64,000 nucleotides of DNA from Clostridiales bacterium (GCA_015069295.1 SVIW01000003.1:1-64000), one strand, 5' to 3'; shown: positions 20,563 through 29,681, counted from the stretch's first letter. A program made the numbers and translations. The notes: generated from the sequence alone by a model not told the origin.

Positions 20563-21255
20563 TTATTTTTCGTTGTAGACCGTTTCTTCGATTTCGCAAT
20601 AGGGCTTGCCGCCTTTTACGCCCTCTATCATCACAAGATAGGGCTTCGACCCGTACCTGCCCCCCACGAATTGAATTCTCTTTACCTCGATATTCTCTTC
20701 GTGCAGAGTATAACAAACCTCAGCAAGCCTATCGGCGCGGTGCAGCATTGCAATCCGCCCACCGTACTTTAACGCGTACGCCGCCGCGCGCGCAATTTCC
20801 TTTAAGGTAATCGTCAATTCTTTCCGACAAATCGCCTTGTGATAGTCGTCGTTTTCAAAACCGCCCCGCTCGTAAGGGGGATTGCATAAGACTAACGAAT
20901 ATTTTTCGTGGTGCTCTTTCCCCATTTCCTGCAATTTGCCTTGTACGAACGAGAAGTTTTCAAAATCGTTATATGCCGCCGTTTTTTTCGATAAATCGGA
21001 CAGTTCTTTTTGCAGTTCGAACAAAGTGCAGGGCATATCGGGATATTTTTCACGGTGCAAGCTGTAAAAGTGAAATCCCACAATCCCGCTTCCCGCGCAA
21101 AAATCCGCCACGACGTCTCCCTTTTTAGGGCGTGCGAAACGGGAAAGCAACACCGAATCGGACGTAAAACGGTACAGCCTCGTATCCTGCACGATTTTTA
21201 AACCGTTTATCAGCATATCCTCTAACACTTCGTATTCGCCAAGCTCGATTTGCAT
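20563..21255 (-). CDS. tRNA1(Val) adenine-N6 methyltransferase-like protein (YabB/TrmN6 family)
   Basis: 230 residues. Rossmann methyltransferase with VADFCAGSGIVGF (SAM loop) and the catalytic NPPY in LVLCNPPYERGG, which marks N6-adenine or N5-glutamine methyltransferases. RFTSDSVLLSRFA near residue 30 is the YfiC/YabB signature. Start ATG 21255 has TAGGAG. Operon with rsmI. Confidence 0.85.
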   Translation of the reverse strand: MQIELGEYEVLEDMLINGLKIVQDTRLYRFTSDSVLLSRFARPKKGDVVADFCAGSGIVGFHFYSLHREKYPDMPCTLFELQKELSDLSKKTAAYNDFENFSFVQGKLQEMGKEHHEKYSLVLCNPPYERGGFENDDYHKAICRKELTITLKEIARAAAYALKYGGRIAMLHRADRLAEVCYTLHEENIEVKRIQFVGGRYGSKPYLVMIEGVKGGKPYCEIEETVYNEK

Positions 21256-21282
21256 ATTCCACTCCTAAAAGTTTCTGTTTAC

Positions 21283-21311
21283 AGTATAACAATTTTATGC
21301 AAAAATGTCAA
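21283..21311 (-). promoter_or_regulatory. Promoter of the trmN6-rsmI operon
   Basis: On the minus strand TTGACA (21306-21311), spacer 17, TATACT (21283-21288). Confidence 0.85.
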
Positions 21312-21363
21312 GCCCTGCCGCAAAATACGTATACTTTTCCCGCCTTGCGCACAATCTGTTTGC

Positions 21364-22830
21364 GTGAATACACCAACTCTGTCCTTAACGGAAAATGTAA
21401 AAGAAATAAAAAAATCCCTTCCCGCAGAAGATATTTTGACCTTCGAGTTTACGATGCAGGATAACACCGCCTGCGCCATCGTCTACGCCGACGGCGTCGT
21501 CAATAAAGAGGCGCTAGGCGATTTGGTTGCACGTCCCTTATCCAAAGTCAGTTTTTCAAAAAACGAAGGGGGCAGGGACGAGACGAAAGAGGATTTTATT
21601 AAAACCTCCCTGCGCTTTCCCGAACTGAAAACCGCCACGGATTTTAAAGACGCCGTCAAAGAAATTTTGGACGGAAACAGCGCGCTTTTAATCGACGGAA
21701 TAAAGACCGTCTTTATCGTGGGCGCAAAAATGCCGCCGACGCGCGCCGTTATCGAACCGCCCACCGACGTTGCCGTCAAAGGTCCGCGCGAGGGGTTTAT
21801 AGAAGATATCAAAATCAATATGGGGCTTTTGCGCAAACGCCTAAAAACCCCCAACCTGCGCTTTGAAACGGTGCGAGTGGGCAAACAATCGGACACCGCC
21901 GTCAATATTTGCTATCTGAACGGGGTTGCCGACAACGGGTTAAAGGACGAATTATTAAAAAAAATCCAAGCCTTGCAAATTGACAACGTCAGCGATTCGT
22001 CCTATATCGCCGCTTTGATATCGCCGCGGAAACACTCGGTTTTCCGCACCCTCGGCACGACGGAAAAGCCGGACGTTTTCGCCGCGAAGCTCAGCGAGGG
22101 CAGAGTGGGGATTTTGGTGGACGGCTCGCCCATCGCCCTCACCGCGCCTTACCTTTTGACGGAAGATTTGCAAAGCAGCGAGGACTATTTCGTATCGCCG
22201 TTTGCGGCAACCAGTTTTCGGTTTTTACGCGCGCTTGCCTTACTCGTCGCCATTTTTCTGCCCGCCTTTTATATCTCGGCGCAACTTTTTAAAATGCAGC
22301 TTTTCCCGCTCGGCTTAACGCTGACTATTGCCAGCAGCGTGCGCGAATTGCCTCTTTCGCCAAGCCTGGAAATGTTCGTCGTGCTGCTCCTTTTGGAAAT
22401 TTTAAAAGAGGCGAGTATCCGTATGCCCAAATACGTAGGAATGTCTTTATCCGTCGTCGGAGCGCTCGTTCTTGGCGAAACGGCGGTGTCGGCAGGGTTT
22501 TTGTCTACGCCCGCCATCATTATCGTTGCCTTTTCGGGGATTTGTCTATACACCGTCCCCAATTTCGTGGAAACGGGGAGTATTTTGCGTTGGCTGTTTT
22601 TAATCGTCGCTGGCAGCGTCGGACCCTTCGGCATCGTGCTTTTTAGCGCATTTTTACTGTATTATCTCTTGTCTGCGGACGTTTTCGGCACACCCATTCT
22701 TGCGCCGTTTTCGCCGCTTTTGCCTCGGGATTTGCGCGACTCCGTTTTAAAATACGATATGCGCACCTTATCCAAACGCCCCCGTTTTTTACGCCCGAAA
22801 AATAAGACCCGACTGACGGAAAAAGAATAA
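21364..22830 (+). CDS. Spore germination protein GerA family (receptor A subunit)
   Basis: About 488 residues. The N-terminal cytosolic half has the family blocks LIDGIKTVFIVGAK, EPPTDVAVKGPREGFIEDI and GRVGILVDGSP; the second half has five to six membrane segments beginning RFLRALALLVAIFLPAFYIS. In the inner spore membrane it forms the germinant channel with the B and C subunits. The start is uncertain: no SD or in-frame ATG precedes the conserved part, and GTG 21364 is the best candidate. No housekeeping promoter was found upstream, consistent with forespore (sigma-G) expression. Confidence 0.88.
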   Translation: MNTPTLSLTENVKEIKKSLPAEDILTFEFTMQDNTACAIVYADGVVNKEALGDLVARPLSKVSFSKNEGGRDETKEDFIKTSLRFPELKTATDFKDAVKEILDGNSALLIDGIKTVFIVGAKMPPTRAVIEPPTDVAVKGPREGFIEDIKINMGLLRKRLKTPNLRFETVRVGKQSDTAVNICYLNGVADNGLKDELLKKIQALQIDNVSDSSYIAALISPRKHSVFRTLGTTEKPDVFAAKLSEGRVGILVDGSPIALTAPYLLTEDLQSSEDYFVSPFAATSFRFLRALALLVAIFLPAFYISAQLFKMQLFPLGLTLTIASSVRELPLSPSLEMFVVLLLLEILKEASIRMPKYVGMSLSVVGALVLGETAVSAGFLSTPAIIIVAFSGICLYTVPNFVETGSILRWLFLIVAGSVGPFGIVLFSAFLLYYLLSADVFGTPILAPFSPLLPRDLRDSVLKYDMRTLSKRPRFLRPKNKTRLTEKE

Positions 22831-22836
22831 ATAAAG

Positions 22837-22853
22837 ATACCGTGTACGAGATG
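22837..22853 (-). repeat. CGTAC element copy
   Basis: GATACCGTGTACGAGATG on the plus strand, between the A and B subunit genes. Confidence 0.55.
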
Positions 22854-22876
22854 AAATGAAAAATAGGAGAATCGAT

Positions 22877-23989
22877 ATGCCCGCAAACCTTGCCTCCACC
22901 CCGAAAAACGAACGGGTTTATACCCGACAGCTTGCTTTTATCGCCGCTTTTTTATTGCCGATGGGCAAGCTTTTGGAAGCGCCTTCCATTTTGGCGCGCT
23001 CTGCCCAAGGCGACCTGCTTTTGCCCGCCATTTTACACTTTTTATTGCAAAGCCTGCTTTTGCTCAGCGTATTGTTTGCCTGCTCACAAAGCGAACAAAC
23101 TCTGCTCGAACGCTTGGAAAACAAGCTGGGAAAATGGACGGTTCTTTTCTACGTGCTTTACGGCGTATACTTTCTCTTTGCCGCCGTATTGCCCCTGCTG
23201 GATATGGAAAAGTTCGTTTACGCCGCCTTTTTCGATACCGCGCCGAGCACATTTTCCTTCGCTGTGTTTTTCTTTTTCAGCGCCTATGCCTGCGCGAAAG
23301 GCTTTAAATCGATAGGGCGGAGCGGAGATATCAGCTTGTTTTTGTTTTTGCTGCCCTTTTTCGCTCTCGTACTGATGTCCTTTTCCGCCTCCGATTTTTC
23401 CTCGCTGTTGCCGTTATTTGGAACGGATTTCAAACAAAGTCTTACCGCTTTTTCCGATTCTACCCCTTATTTTTCGGACGTCGTTTTGTTGTTACCGCTG
23501 CTTGCAAGCCACCGCTACAAGAAAAACGACGGGGTGAAAATTGCGGCGGGGTACTGGTCGGGCGCGGCGTTTACCCTGCTCTTTCTCTCGATTTTTTACG
23601 GAGTCTATTCTACGATTGCGCCAAGACAGCATTACGCCTTTTCCAAAATAGCGCAATATTTCCCCGCTCTGAACGTGATTGGACGGATAGATTTGCTGCT
23701 CGTCTATCTTTTAACGATTATCTTGCTTTTTTATACCGTGCTGCCCTTGCAGCATTTTACCGAGCTAACCGCCCGTATTCTCAATACGAAACGAAAAGCC
23801 CTTATCTCCGCCCTTTTAAACCTCGCGCTGCTGTTTGCCGTGCTTTTCCTCAACCGTTTTTACAACCTTTTCCACTCGCTAATCGAAAGGAAGCTTTCCC
23901 TCGTATTTTGGCTCGTCGCAGACCTGCTGCCCTTGTTTTTCTTATTGTTGCCGAAAAAACCGCAAAAAAGGAGACCGTTATATGCATAA
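22877..23989 (+). CDS. Spore germination permease, GerB/GerAB family
   Basis: 370 residues with about ten membrane segments, related to amino acid permeases (endospore germination permease family). The beginning RQLAFIAAFLLPMGKLLEAPSILAR matches the conserved first segment. This subunit binds the germinant. I chose ATG 22877 because AGGAG stands 7 bases before it; ATG 22856 lacks one. It overlaps the C subunit gene by 8 bp. Confidence 0.85.
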   Translation: MPANLASTPKNERVYTRQLAFIAAFLLPMGKLLEAPSILARSAQGDLLLPAILHFLLQSLLLLSVLFACSQSEQTLLERLENKLGKWTVLFYVLYGVYFLFAAVLPLLDMEKFVYAAFFDTAPSTFSFAVFFFFSAYACAKGFKSIGRSGDISLFLFLLPFFALVLMSFSASDFSSLLPLFGTDFKQSLTAFSDSTPYFSDVVLLLPLLASHRYKKNDGVKIAAGYWSGAAFTLLFLSIFYGVYSTIAPRQHYAFSKIAQYFPALNVIGRIDLLLVYLLTIILLFYTVLPLQHFTELTARILNTKRKALISALLNLALLFAVLFLNRFYNLFHSLIERKLSLVFWLVADLLPLFFLLLPKKPQKRRPLYA

Positions 23990-25199
23990 CCGCCACGCCC
24001 GAAACACCGTACGATATTACGTTCTTATCGCCGCTCTGCTTTCCTTTTTATTTTTTACCAACGATTTCGGTTTGATCGACGTACAGAAAACCGCTATCGT
24101 TTTGGCGGCGGGCATCGATAGAGAGGGGGACGAGTTTATTATCACCTCGCAAATCGCCGTCCCGCAAGCCTCGTCGCAGGGAAAATCCACGCAAGCGGTA
24201 CAAATCGTCAGCCGCGGAAAAACGGTTGCCGACGCCTTTGAGGAAATCAACGCCAAAACGGGCTGGTATCCAAAACTCGTATTTTGCGACTTGATTTTAA
24301 TCGGCGCGGACGCCGCAAAAGAAAACGTCTTCGACGCCCTGGATTATTTTTTGCGCGACGAATACCTCACCGATAACTGTTACGTCGCAACCTGCGCGGA
24401 AAAAGCGCAAAGCCTGTTAAACACCGCCGCGCTCGTCGACCCGTCCAGCAGCGTCGCGATGACGAAGGTACTTTCCGACCACGCCGCGCGGGTGGGCACG
24501 GTCGCCCCCTCGACTCTGCGCGAGTTCGCCATCGGCTATTACGGAGACGCCAAAAGCGGATTTTTGCCCGTGATAAAACTCGAAGACCAACAAGAAACTC
24601 CCGACCCGTCCCTTCCGTCGACGCAAGGCGGGGGACAAAGCGGGGGGCAAGATGCGCAGCAGGGCGGTCAAAGCGAACAGCAAAAAAATAAACCCGTATT
24701 CAGCGCGCAGGAAACGGCGTTATTTGTCAACGGAAAACAGGTAGAAACGTTGACGGCGGAAGAAACTTTTGCCTACAACGCCGTAAAAAACAGTCTGCAA
24801 TTAGCGCCGTACACCGTAGAGAAAGCGGAAAACAGCTGCACCCTTTCCATTCGCCAAAATTCCCCGAAAATAAAATTGCAGGTCGGCCGGGACGGCAAGG
24901 CGAATCTGGAAATCAAAGTAACCTTAACGGCGGGCATTTTAGATTATTCCAAAGCCCTGCCCGTGGAAAAGACGGCGGACGGCGGCGACGTTCCCGTAGG
25001 AGTGTTTACCGCCGCGGAAAAGAAACTGTCGGGAGAAATCTCTTCCGTCTTTGAAAAAGCCCGCGCCTGCGGCTGCGATATCTTCGGCGTGCAGGATCTT
25101 TTGGTGAAAAAAGAAAGCCGAAAATTGCACCGCTTTAAAAACACCCTGCTTGCCAACACCACGCCAACGGTGAAAATCCGCTTTCAGGGCGTTCGCTAA
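23982..25199 (+). CDS. Spore germination protein GerC family (Ger(x)C)
   Basis: 405 residues. An N-terminal hydrophobic segment (11-30) is followed by DVQKTAIVLAAGID, corresponding to the family start. The three-domain Ger(x)C architecture follows, with KPVFSAQETALFVNGK in the middle. Odd features: the lipobox Cys expected before this segment is absent (the sequence is FLFFTNDFGLI), so it may be held by an uncleaved anchor; and residues about 205-235 are a Gly/Gln/Ser-rich insert. Last gene of the germinant receptor operon. Confidence 0.87.
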   Translation: MHNRHARNTVRYYVLIAALLSFLFFTNDFGLIDVQKTAIVLAAGIDREGDEFIITSQIAVPQASSQGKSTQAVQIVSRGKTVADAFEEINAKTGWYPKLVFCDLILIGADAAKENVFDALDYFLRDEYLTDNCYVATCAEKAQSLLNTAALVDPSSSVAMTKVLSDHAARVGTVAPSTLREFAIGYYGDAKSGFLPVIKLEDQQETPDPSLPSTQGGGQSGGQDAQQGGQSEQQKNKPVFSAQETALFVNGKQVETLTAEETFAYNAVKNSLQLAPYTVEKAENSCTLSIRQNSPKIKLQVGRDGKANLEIKVTLTAGILDYSKALPVEKTADGGDVPVGVFTAAEKKLSGEISSVFEKARACGCDIFGVQDLLVKKESRKLHRFKNTLLANTTPTVKIRFQGVR

Positions 25200-25222
25200 A
25201 ACTTTGCCCACAGGGGTAAAAG

Positions 25223-25660
25223 TTATCCACATTTTCCGCTTTATCCACAATTTTTACCCTCTTCCCCTTGCCGAATACTGTCGAAAAGTACGATTATAAA
25301 TTCATACTGTATATGCGTATACTCGATTTTTTTCCAAATTGTGGACAATTTTAGGGTTGTCCACGCCTTCTACAAAATATATGTGGATAACTTTTTTACA
25401 TTTTTGTGGATAAACTTTTATTTTAAAGGGATTTGCGCATCAAAAGGCAAAAAACAGCCGTTTTTGGTGGATAACTTTTCTTATTTGAAAAAATTTCGAC
25501 AAAGAAATTCTTTTTTCGATGGTGGAAAAGTGCCCCTAAACACACTTGAAAAGGAAAATTTTAAACATAAACTGTCGAAAAAAAGTGAAAAATCCACATT
25601 TTATCCACAAACAAACGTTTATTTATAAGAAAGAGCGTTTTTTATCCACCGTTATCCACT
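25223..25660. other. Cluster of ten DnaA boxes, candidate origin or DnaA-titration site
   Basis: Boxes at 25223, 25241, 25357, 25601, 25642, 25652 (plus) and 25340, 25382, 25405, 25466 (minus), each 9 bp. Five match TTATCCACA exactly, the others differ by one or two bases. The AT-rich stretch 25475-25600 lies between them. No gene is seen in 25200-25763. Confidence 0.85.
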
Positions 25661-25705
25661 GTGTCAAAACCACGTTTTCTGCATAATCGGGTGTTTTTCG
25701 TGTAT

Positions 25706-25738
25706 AAAAGCGCGGCTAAAATCAGCCGCGCTTTTTTG
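25706..25738. terminator. Bidirectional terminator
   Basis: AAAAGCGCGGCT / AGCCGCGCTTTT, loop AAAATC. It ends cvpA on the minus strand. Confidence 0.85.
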
Positions 25739-25763
25739 CTTTGCTATTCGTTTTAAGAAGGGG

Positions 25764-26480
25764 TTATAAGAAGAGCCCGATAAACCAAACGAGAGGGTTG
25801 TGGTCGTACAAGAACCCGACGACGAAGCTTTCGGAGAGGAAATTTGCAATCCCCTGCGAGGGGATAAGAGTCAAAACCGCCAATACGCCGCTGACAATCA
25901 GCGTGCCTTGGATAAGCCCGATTACCGCGCCGAGAATGGTGTTTACCGCGCCGAGCACGCACAGCCTATCCGCCAATTTTTGTAACAATTTATTTACGAG
26001 ATGCAATACGAGCTTGCAAAGAATGAACAGCACTACGCCGACAATCAGCAAGCAGATGAGCTTTGCCACTACCGTCCCCAGCGCCGCACCGAGGGTCGTG
26101 CCCGCCAACGCGCCGTCGCCAAACCATTTCAACACGAGCGAAGCGATCGTCGTGGAGAAATTCTGTTGCGCCAAAGCGCTTTCGACTCCCGACTGCGGAA
26201 TGACCGTATCAAACCCCTCTTTTTTCGAGAACGACGCAGTCAACGAAGTTTCCAGCGAGCCTTGCAGCCCAAACAATCCGCCCGTTACGTTTAAAACGAG
26301 CTTTGCCAACGTGATGGCAACCACCAAAGAAAGCAGGGTGGAAACGAACCCGAACAGACAGCTGACGAAGCCCCGCCTTGCGCATACGATTACGTAGCCG
26401 AGCAGGAACAACGCCACAACGCCGTCCACCACGTAATTCGACCATTTTACGGCGCAAAGCCCCGCAAAAATTTCCGTCAT
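25764..26480 (-). CDS. CvpA-family membrane protein
   Basis: 238 residues with four to five membrane segments. RRGFVSCLFGFVSTLLSLVVAI and the C-terminal LGAVNTILGAVIGLIQGTLIV are family hallmarks. CvpA proteins are linked to colicin V secretion in E. coli and to envelope homeostasis elsewhere; the function here is unknown. AGGAGG precedes ATG 26480; it stands alone with a strong promoter. Confidence 0.82.
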   Translation of the reverse strand: MTEIFAGLCAVKWSNYVVDGVVALFLLGYVIVCARRGFVSCLFGFVSTLLSLVVAITLAKLVLNVTGGLFGLQGSLETSLTASFSKKEGFDTVIPQSGVESALAQQNFSTTIASLVLKWFGDGALAGTTLGAALGTVVAKLICLLIVGVVLFILCKLVLHLVNKLLQKLADRLCVLGAVNTILGAVIGLIQGTLIVSGVLAVLTLIPSQGIANFLSESFVVGFLYDHNPLVWFIGLFL

Positions 26481-26519
26481 AATAACCTCCTTATCGATTA
26501 TAAGGCTTTTTCCTTTTTT

Positions 26520-26548
26520 ATTATACCATACTCTATGTAAATTTTCAA
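26520..26548 (-). promoter_or_regulatory. cvpA promoter
   Basis: TTGAAA (26543-26548), spacer 17, extended -10 TGGTATAAT (TATAAT at 26520-26525), minus strand. Confidence 0.85.
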
Positions 26549-26660
26549 GCCCGCGTGCAAACTTTTCCCCCTTTAAAAAGGTTTAATTTTTCAAAAGTTG
26601 GCTATACTCAATTGGCTATACCAAGCAAGCGGTTTTTATTTTTCTAAATGCGAGGTCTTT

Positions 26661-27269
26661 ATGGAATTTTCCTTTCATATCTACAACAAACTGGCGGCAG
26701 ACGGCGCCGCTATGGCAATCGATAGATTACTACGCGCGGACATAAACAAGAAAACGAGGGGGGCAGGTACGAGTTCAAATGAAATTTCACCCCTGCCCGT
26801 TATCGTTTGCGTGGGGAGCGATCTTGCCATCGGGGACAGCTTAGGGCCTATCGTTGGGTCTATGCTAAAATACAAAACGCAAAATCTCAACCTGTTTGTT
26901 TACGGCACTCTTTCCGCTCCCGTTACCGCCAAAGAATTGCCCTATATGCGTTCCTTTTTAAAGGAAACCCACCCTCGTTCGCAAATCCTTGCCGTGGACG
27001 CGGCGGTGGGCGAAAAAGGGGATATCGGTCTTATCCGCATCACCGATTCACCCCTTCTTCCCGGTGCGGGCGCAGGAAAAAAATTGGACGCCCTCGGCGA
27101 CGTCGCCGTGATGGGCATCGTCGCGGAAAAATCACTTAGCAACTACGGCTTGTTAAATACCACGAGGTTAAACCTCGTATACACGATGGCGGAAACCCTT
27201 TCCGACGGGCTGGCAACCTTGCTTTGGGAACGAGCCTCGGGCGAAAAAAAAGCGGAAAAAAACGCATAA
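26661..27269 (+). CDS. yyaC: Spore protease YyaC family
   Basis: 202 residues. The conserved core VIVCVGSDLAIGDSLGPIVGSML, GTLSAPVTAKEL and VDAAVGEKGDIG identify YyaC, a GPR-related protease-like protein of sporulating Firmicutes. Start ATG 26661 has GAGG 5 bases before it. A linker near residue 35 (TRGAGTSSNE) is encoded by a CGTAC element. No sigma-A promoter; two TTGGCTATAC repeats lie upstream at 26598-26621. Confidence 0.85.
   Translation: MEFSFHIYNKLAADGAAMAIDRLLRADINKKTRGAGTSSNEISPLPVIVCVGSDLAIGDSLGPIVGSMLKYKTQNLNLFVYGTLSAPVTAKELPYMRSFLKETHPRSQILAVDAAVGEKGDIGLIRITDSPLLPGAGAGKKLDALGDVAVMGIVAEKSLSNYGLLNTTRLNLVYTMAETLSDGLATLLWERASGEKKAEKNA
26755..26776 (-). repeat. CGTAC element inside yyaC
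   Basis: Complement reads GAACTCGTACCTGCCCCCC. In the yyaC frame it encodes Gly-Ala-Gly-Thr in the linker before the core domain. Confidence 0.65.
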
Positions 27270-27284
27270 ATTTTAAAAAAGCGT

Positions 27285-27314
27285 TTGACAAAAAGGAAAA
27301 TGCCGTGCTATAAT
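27285..27314 (+). promoter_or_regulatory. queT promoter
   Basis: TTGACA (27285-27290), spacer 18, TATAAT (27309-27314). Transcription would start at the first stem of the riboswitch. Confidence 0.85.
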
Positions 27315-27320
27315 AACGGA

Positions 27321-27420
27321 GCAAGGAAGGTTTTCGGTAGAACACTTCCCTTGCCAATCAAATCCAAATGAAAACAGGTTTTTGACTTGGACTTGATTGG
27401 CAAAATAAAAAAACCGAGGA
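27321..27420 (+). promoter_or_regulatory. Putative preQ1 riboswitch controlling queT
   Basis: Stem GCAAGGAAG (27321-27329) / CTTCCCTTGC (27345-27354); its loop has TCGGT (27334-27338), complementary to ACCGA (27413-27417), which runs into the GAGGA RBS. A second hairpin CCAATCAA (27354-27361) / TTGATTGG (27393-27400) lies between them. This is an H-type pseudoknot that covers the ribosome binding site, the layout of class II and III preQ1 riboswitches, and the gene downstream is the expected queuosine precursor transporter. Class III is favoured by the inserted hairpin; there is no database check. Confidence 0.7.
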
Positions 27421-27427
27421 CAAACGA

Positions 27428-27964
27428 ATGAAACGGATTTCCAGTACCCGACGCCTTTGTCGCGCAGCCGTCGTTGCCGCGCTGTACACGGCGCTGTCGT
27501 ATGCGTTTGCGCCCCTCGCCTTCGGTCCTTTACAGGTCCGTCCCGCAGAGGCGCTTTGTATTTTAGCGCTATTTTATATCGAAGCGATTCCCGCTCTGTA
27601 CGTGGGCTGTATGCTGACCAACCTCGCCTCGCCCTTTCTTTTTTACGACGTATTTATCGGCTCGGCGGCGACGCTGTTTGCGGCAATCTGCACCTATTTT
27701 ATCGGCAGAGCCGTGAAAAACACCCCTTCAAAAATCGCCTTGGGCGGGCTTTTTCCCGTGCTGTTTAACGGAGCGGTTATCCCGCTTATCATCGTCTTTT
27801 TGTGCGGCGGGGGAGTAGGGTATTCTTCTATGACGGCTGCCTATTTTGCCTATGCGGGCTCGATTGCGTTTACCGAAGCAATTTGGGTCTACGCGCTGGG
27901 CACGCCGCTCTATCTCGCCGTAGCACGGCTAAGAAAAAAATCTGTTCGCATTTTTTGCGATTAA
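27428..27964 (+). CDS. queT: Queuosine precursor transporter, QueT family
   Basis: 178 residues, about five membrane segments. LAFGPLQVRPAEALCILALF near the start is the QueT (DUF988) signature, an ECF-type S component that takes up preQ1 or a related precursor for tRNA modification. The riboswitch-like leader supports the call. No ECF energising genes are in the window. Confidence 0.9.
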   Translation: MKRISSTRRLCRAAVVAALYTALSYAFAPLAFGPLQVRPAEALCILALFYIEAIPALYVGCMLTNLASPFLFYDVFIGSAATLFAAICTYFIGRAVKNTPSKIALGGLFPVLFNGAVIPLIIVFLCGGGVGYSSMTAAYFAYAGSIAFTEAIWVYALGTPLYLAVARLRKKSVRIFCD

Positions 27965-27970
27965 AGATAA

Positions 27971-27999
27971 AACCGACCGTTTTTCGGTCGGTTCTTTTT
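27971..27999. terminator. Bidirectional terminator between queT and rqcH
   Basis: AACCGACCG / CGGTCGGTT with a TTTTT loop, then a T run. Confidence 0.85.
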
Positions 28000-29681
28000 T
28001 ATTCTTTGTGTGCATTCGGCTTTACAAGCAAGGTTTTATAATCGGTATAGAGGACAAACCCCGCCTTACTCTTGCTCGGTTTTTTGACGTATTTTCGTTT
28101 GCAATAATCCACGGGAATTTTATCCCCGTCCCGTCCGTCCGAATAATACGCGCAAATCTCCGCCGCAAATAAAAGGATTTCATCTCGTACCTGCCCCCCT
28201 TGTGTCGCGATAATCACGTGCGAGGAGTGGTATTTTTGCGTGTGCAACCAGATATCGTCAGGGGAAGATAAACGAAGAAGTCTATCGTTTTGCAAATTGT
28301 TTCTGCCCGCGTAAATTTTCATACCCAAATGCTCGTATTCGCGGAAGGGCACGACGATTTCCTTTTTCTTCCCGCTGCGAACAGTAGGCAGCCGCAACAA
28401 GCCCATTTGCACGAGCTCTTGTTCGATTTCTTGCAAATCGTCCACCGTCTCCGCGTTCGTTACGGCGGATAACACGCTGTCCGTGTACGCAATTTCTTGC
28501 TCTTCCGTTTGCAGCATCGGCACTAAAATTTCTTTCGCTCGTTTATGCTTGTTATAATTTTTAAAATATTTTTGTGCGTTTTTCGAAGGGGATAAGAGGG
28601 GATCTAACCCGATTTTTATCCGATCGCAGTCGGCGGAATACCAATTTTCCAACTCGATATACGAACTTCCCTTTTCAACGCGATACAAATTCGCCGTCAA
28701 CAGCTCGCCTTTTATCCTAAGCTCGTCCGCTTTTTCCGCCTCTTGCAAGCGTTCTTTCGTGTCCTGCCATTTTTTAAGCTGTTTCTTTTTCAAGCCCCGC
28801 ACGAGATTTTCCATCTTTCGCTTTTTATCCGCAAAGCTCTTTTTTCCCTCGCGTCGGGTAAAAAATTCGTCCTCCGCTTCCCACAAAGTAGGGGTCTTTA
28901 CGCCGCCCGACACGGGGAACGCGAAAAAGTCCACCGCCTCACCGTTTTCCACTTTCACGCACGGCGAGCAAGGCTCGTTTTCGCAAAACTCGCCGACGAA
29001 TTCCCACAGCGGTTTTTCGCTTTTTTCACTCCGCTGCGCCACCTCTCTCGCGGTGGATAACGCCAACCCGCAAACGTTTTCAAACAAAAACTCCGCCAGC
29101 GTTTCCACATCCTTGCTTTCGCGGTTTAAAAGGTGGTTTTTTAAACGTGAACAAATACCTGCCCCGTCGAAAGGGGATAATTTGTCCTGCGGTGCAGGGT
29201 AGAGATATTTCGCGCCCGCCAGCAAAATCCGCCTCGACGAATCCTCCAAGGCGGTCGTTTTTAGCGCCCCTAAAATCACGCCGTTCTCCGTCAAAACGAC
29301 GTTGGAATATTTCCCCATCAGCTCGCAATGCAAGGTGCGTTTACTTTCGGAAAAATCCGTCGTACAATGCAAATCAATTTCGATAATTCTCTCAAAAGCG
29401 TATTGACGAACCTCTAAAATCTCCGCGCCCTGCAAATGCTTTCGAAGAAGCATACAAAAATTAGGGGCAACGGGCGCAGGCTCTTTCTCGATCGCGGACA
29501 AACAAACGCGTGCGTTCGACGCATTTGCGCTTAAAATCAGTTTAACCGTCGTCTTTCCGGTGTATATAATAAAGGTAAGCTCGTCTTTATTGACCTGTGA
29601 AATGCGATTTACCTTCCCGTGCGCGAGAAGGGTATTCAATTCGAAAGCCAGTCTTCGTATGTGAAATGCGTCCTGTGGCAT
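27999..29681 (-). CDS. rqcH: NFACT-family ribosome quality control protein RqcH
   Basis: 560 residues. NFACT-N domain with the DAFHIRRLAFELN start, two HhH-like and coiled-coil middle regions (300-400), and a C-terminal NFACT-R domain (DIWLHTQKYHSSHVII). RqcH binds stalled 50S subunits and recruits Ala-tRNA to add alanine tails that mark nascent chains for decay. It used to be called fibronectin-binding protein FbpA. RBS AAGGAGGG; own TTTACA/TATAAT promoter at 29737-29765. Confidence 0.92.
   Translation of the reverse strand: MPQDAFHIRRLAFELNTLLAHGKVNRISQVNKDELTFIIYTGKTTVKLILSANASNARVCLSAIEKEPAPVAPNFCMLLRKHLQGAEILEVRQYAFERIIEIDLHCTTDFSESKRTLHCELMGKYSNVVLTENGVILGALKTTALEDSSRRILLAGAKYLYPAPQDKLSPFDGAGICSRLKNHLLNRESKDVETLAEFLFENVCGLALSTAREVAQRSEKSEKPLWEFVGEFCENEPCSPCVKVENGEAVDFFAFPVSGGVKTPTLWEAEDEFFTRREGKKSFADKKRKMENLVRGLKKKQLKKWQDTKERLQEAEKADELRIKGELLTANLYRVEKGSSYIELENWYSADCDRIKIGLDPLLSPSKNAQKYFKNYNKHKRAKEILVPMLQTEEQEIAYTDSVLSAVTNAETVDDLQEIEQELVQMGLLRLPTVRSGKKKEIVVPFREYEHLGMKIYAGRNNLQNDRLLRLSSPDDIWLHTQKYHSSHVIIATQGGQVRDEILLFAAEICAYYSDGRDGDKIPVDYCKRKYVKKPSKSKAGFVLYTDYKTLLVKPNAHKE
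28181..28202 (+). repeat. CGTAC element inside rqcH
   Basis: CATCTCGTACCTGCCCCCCT. On the coding strand it gives GGQVRDE in a loop of the NFACT-R domain. Confidence 0.6.
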
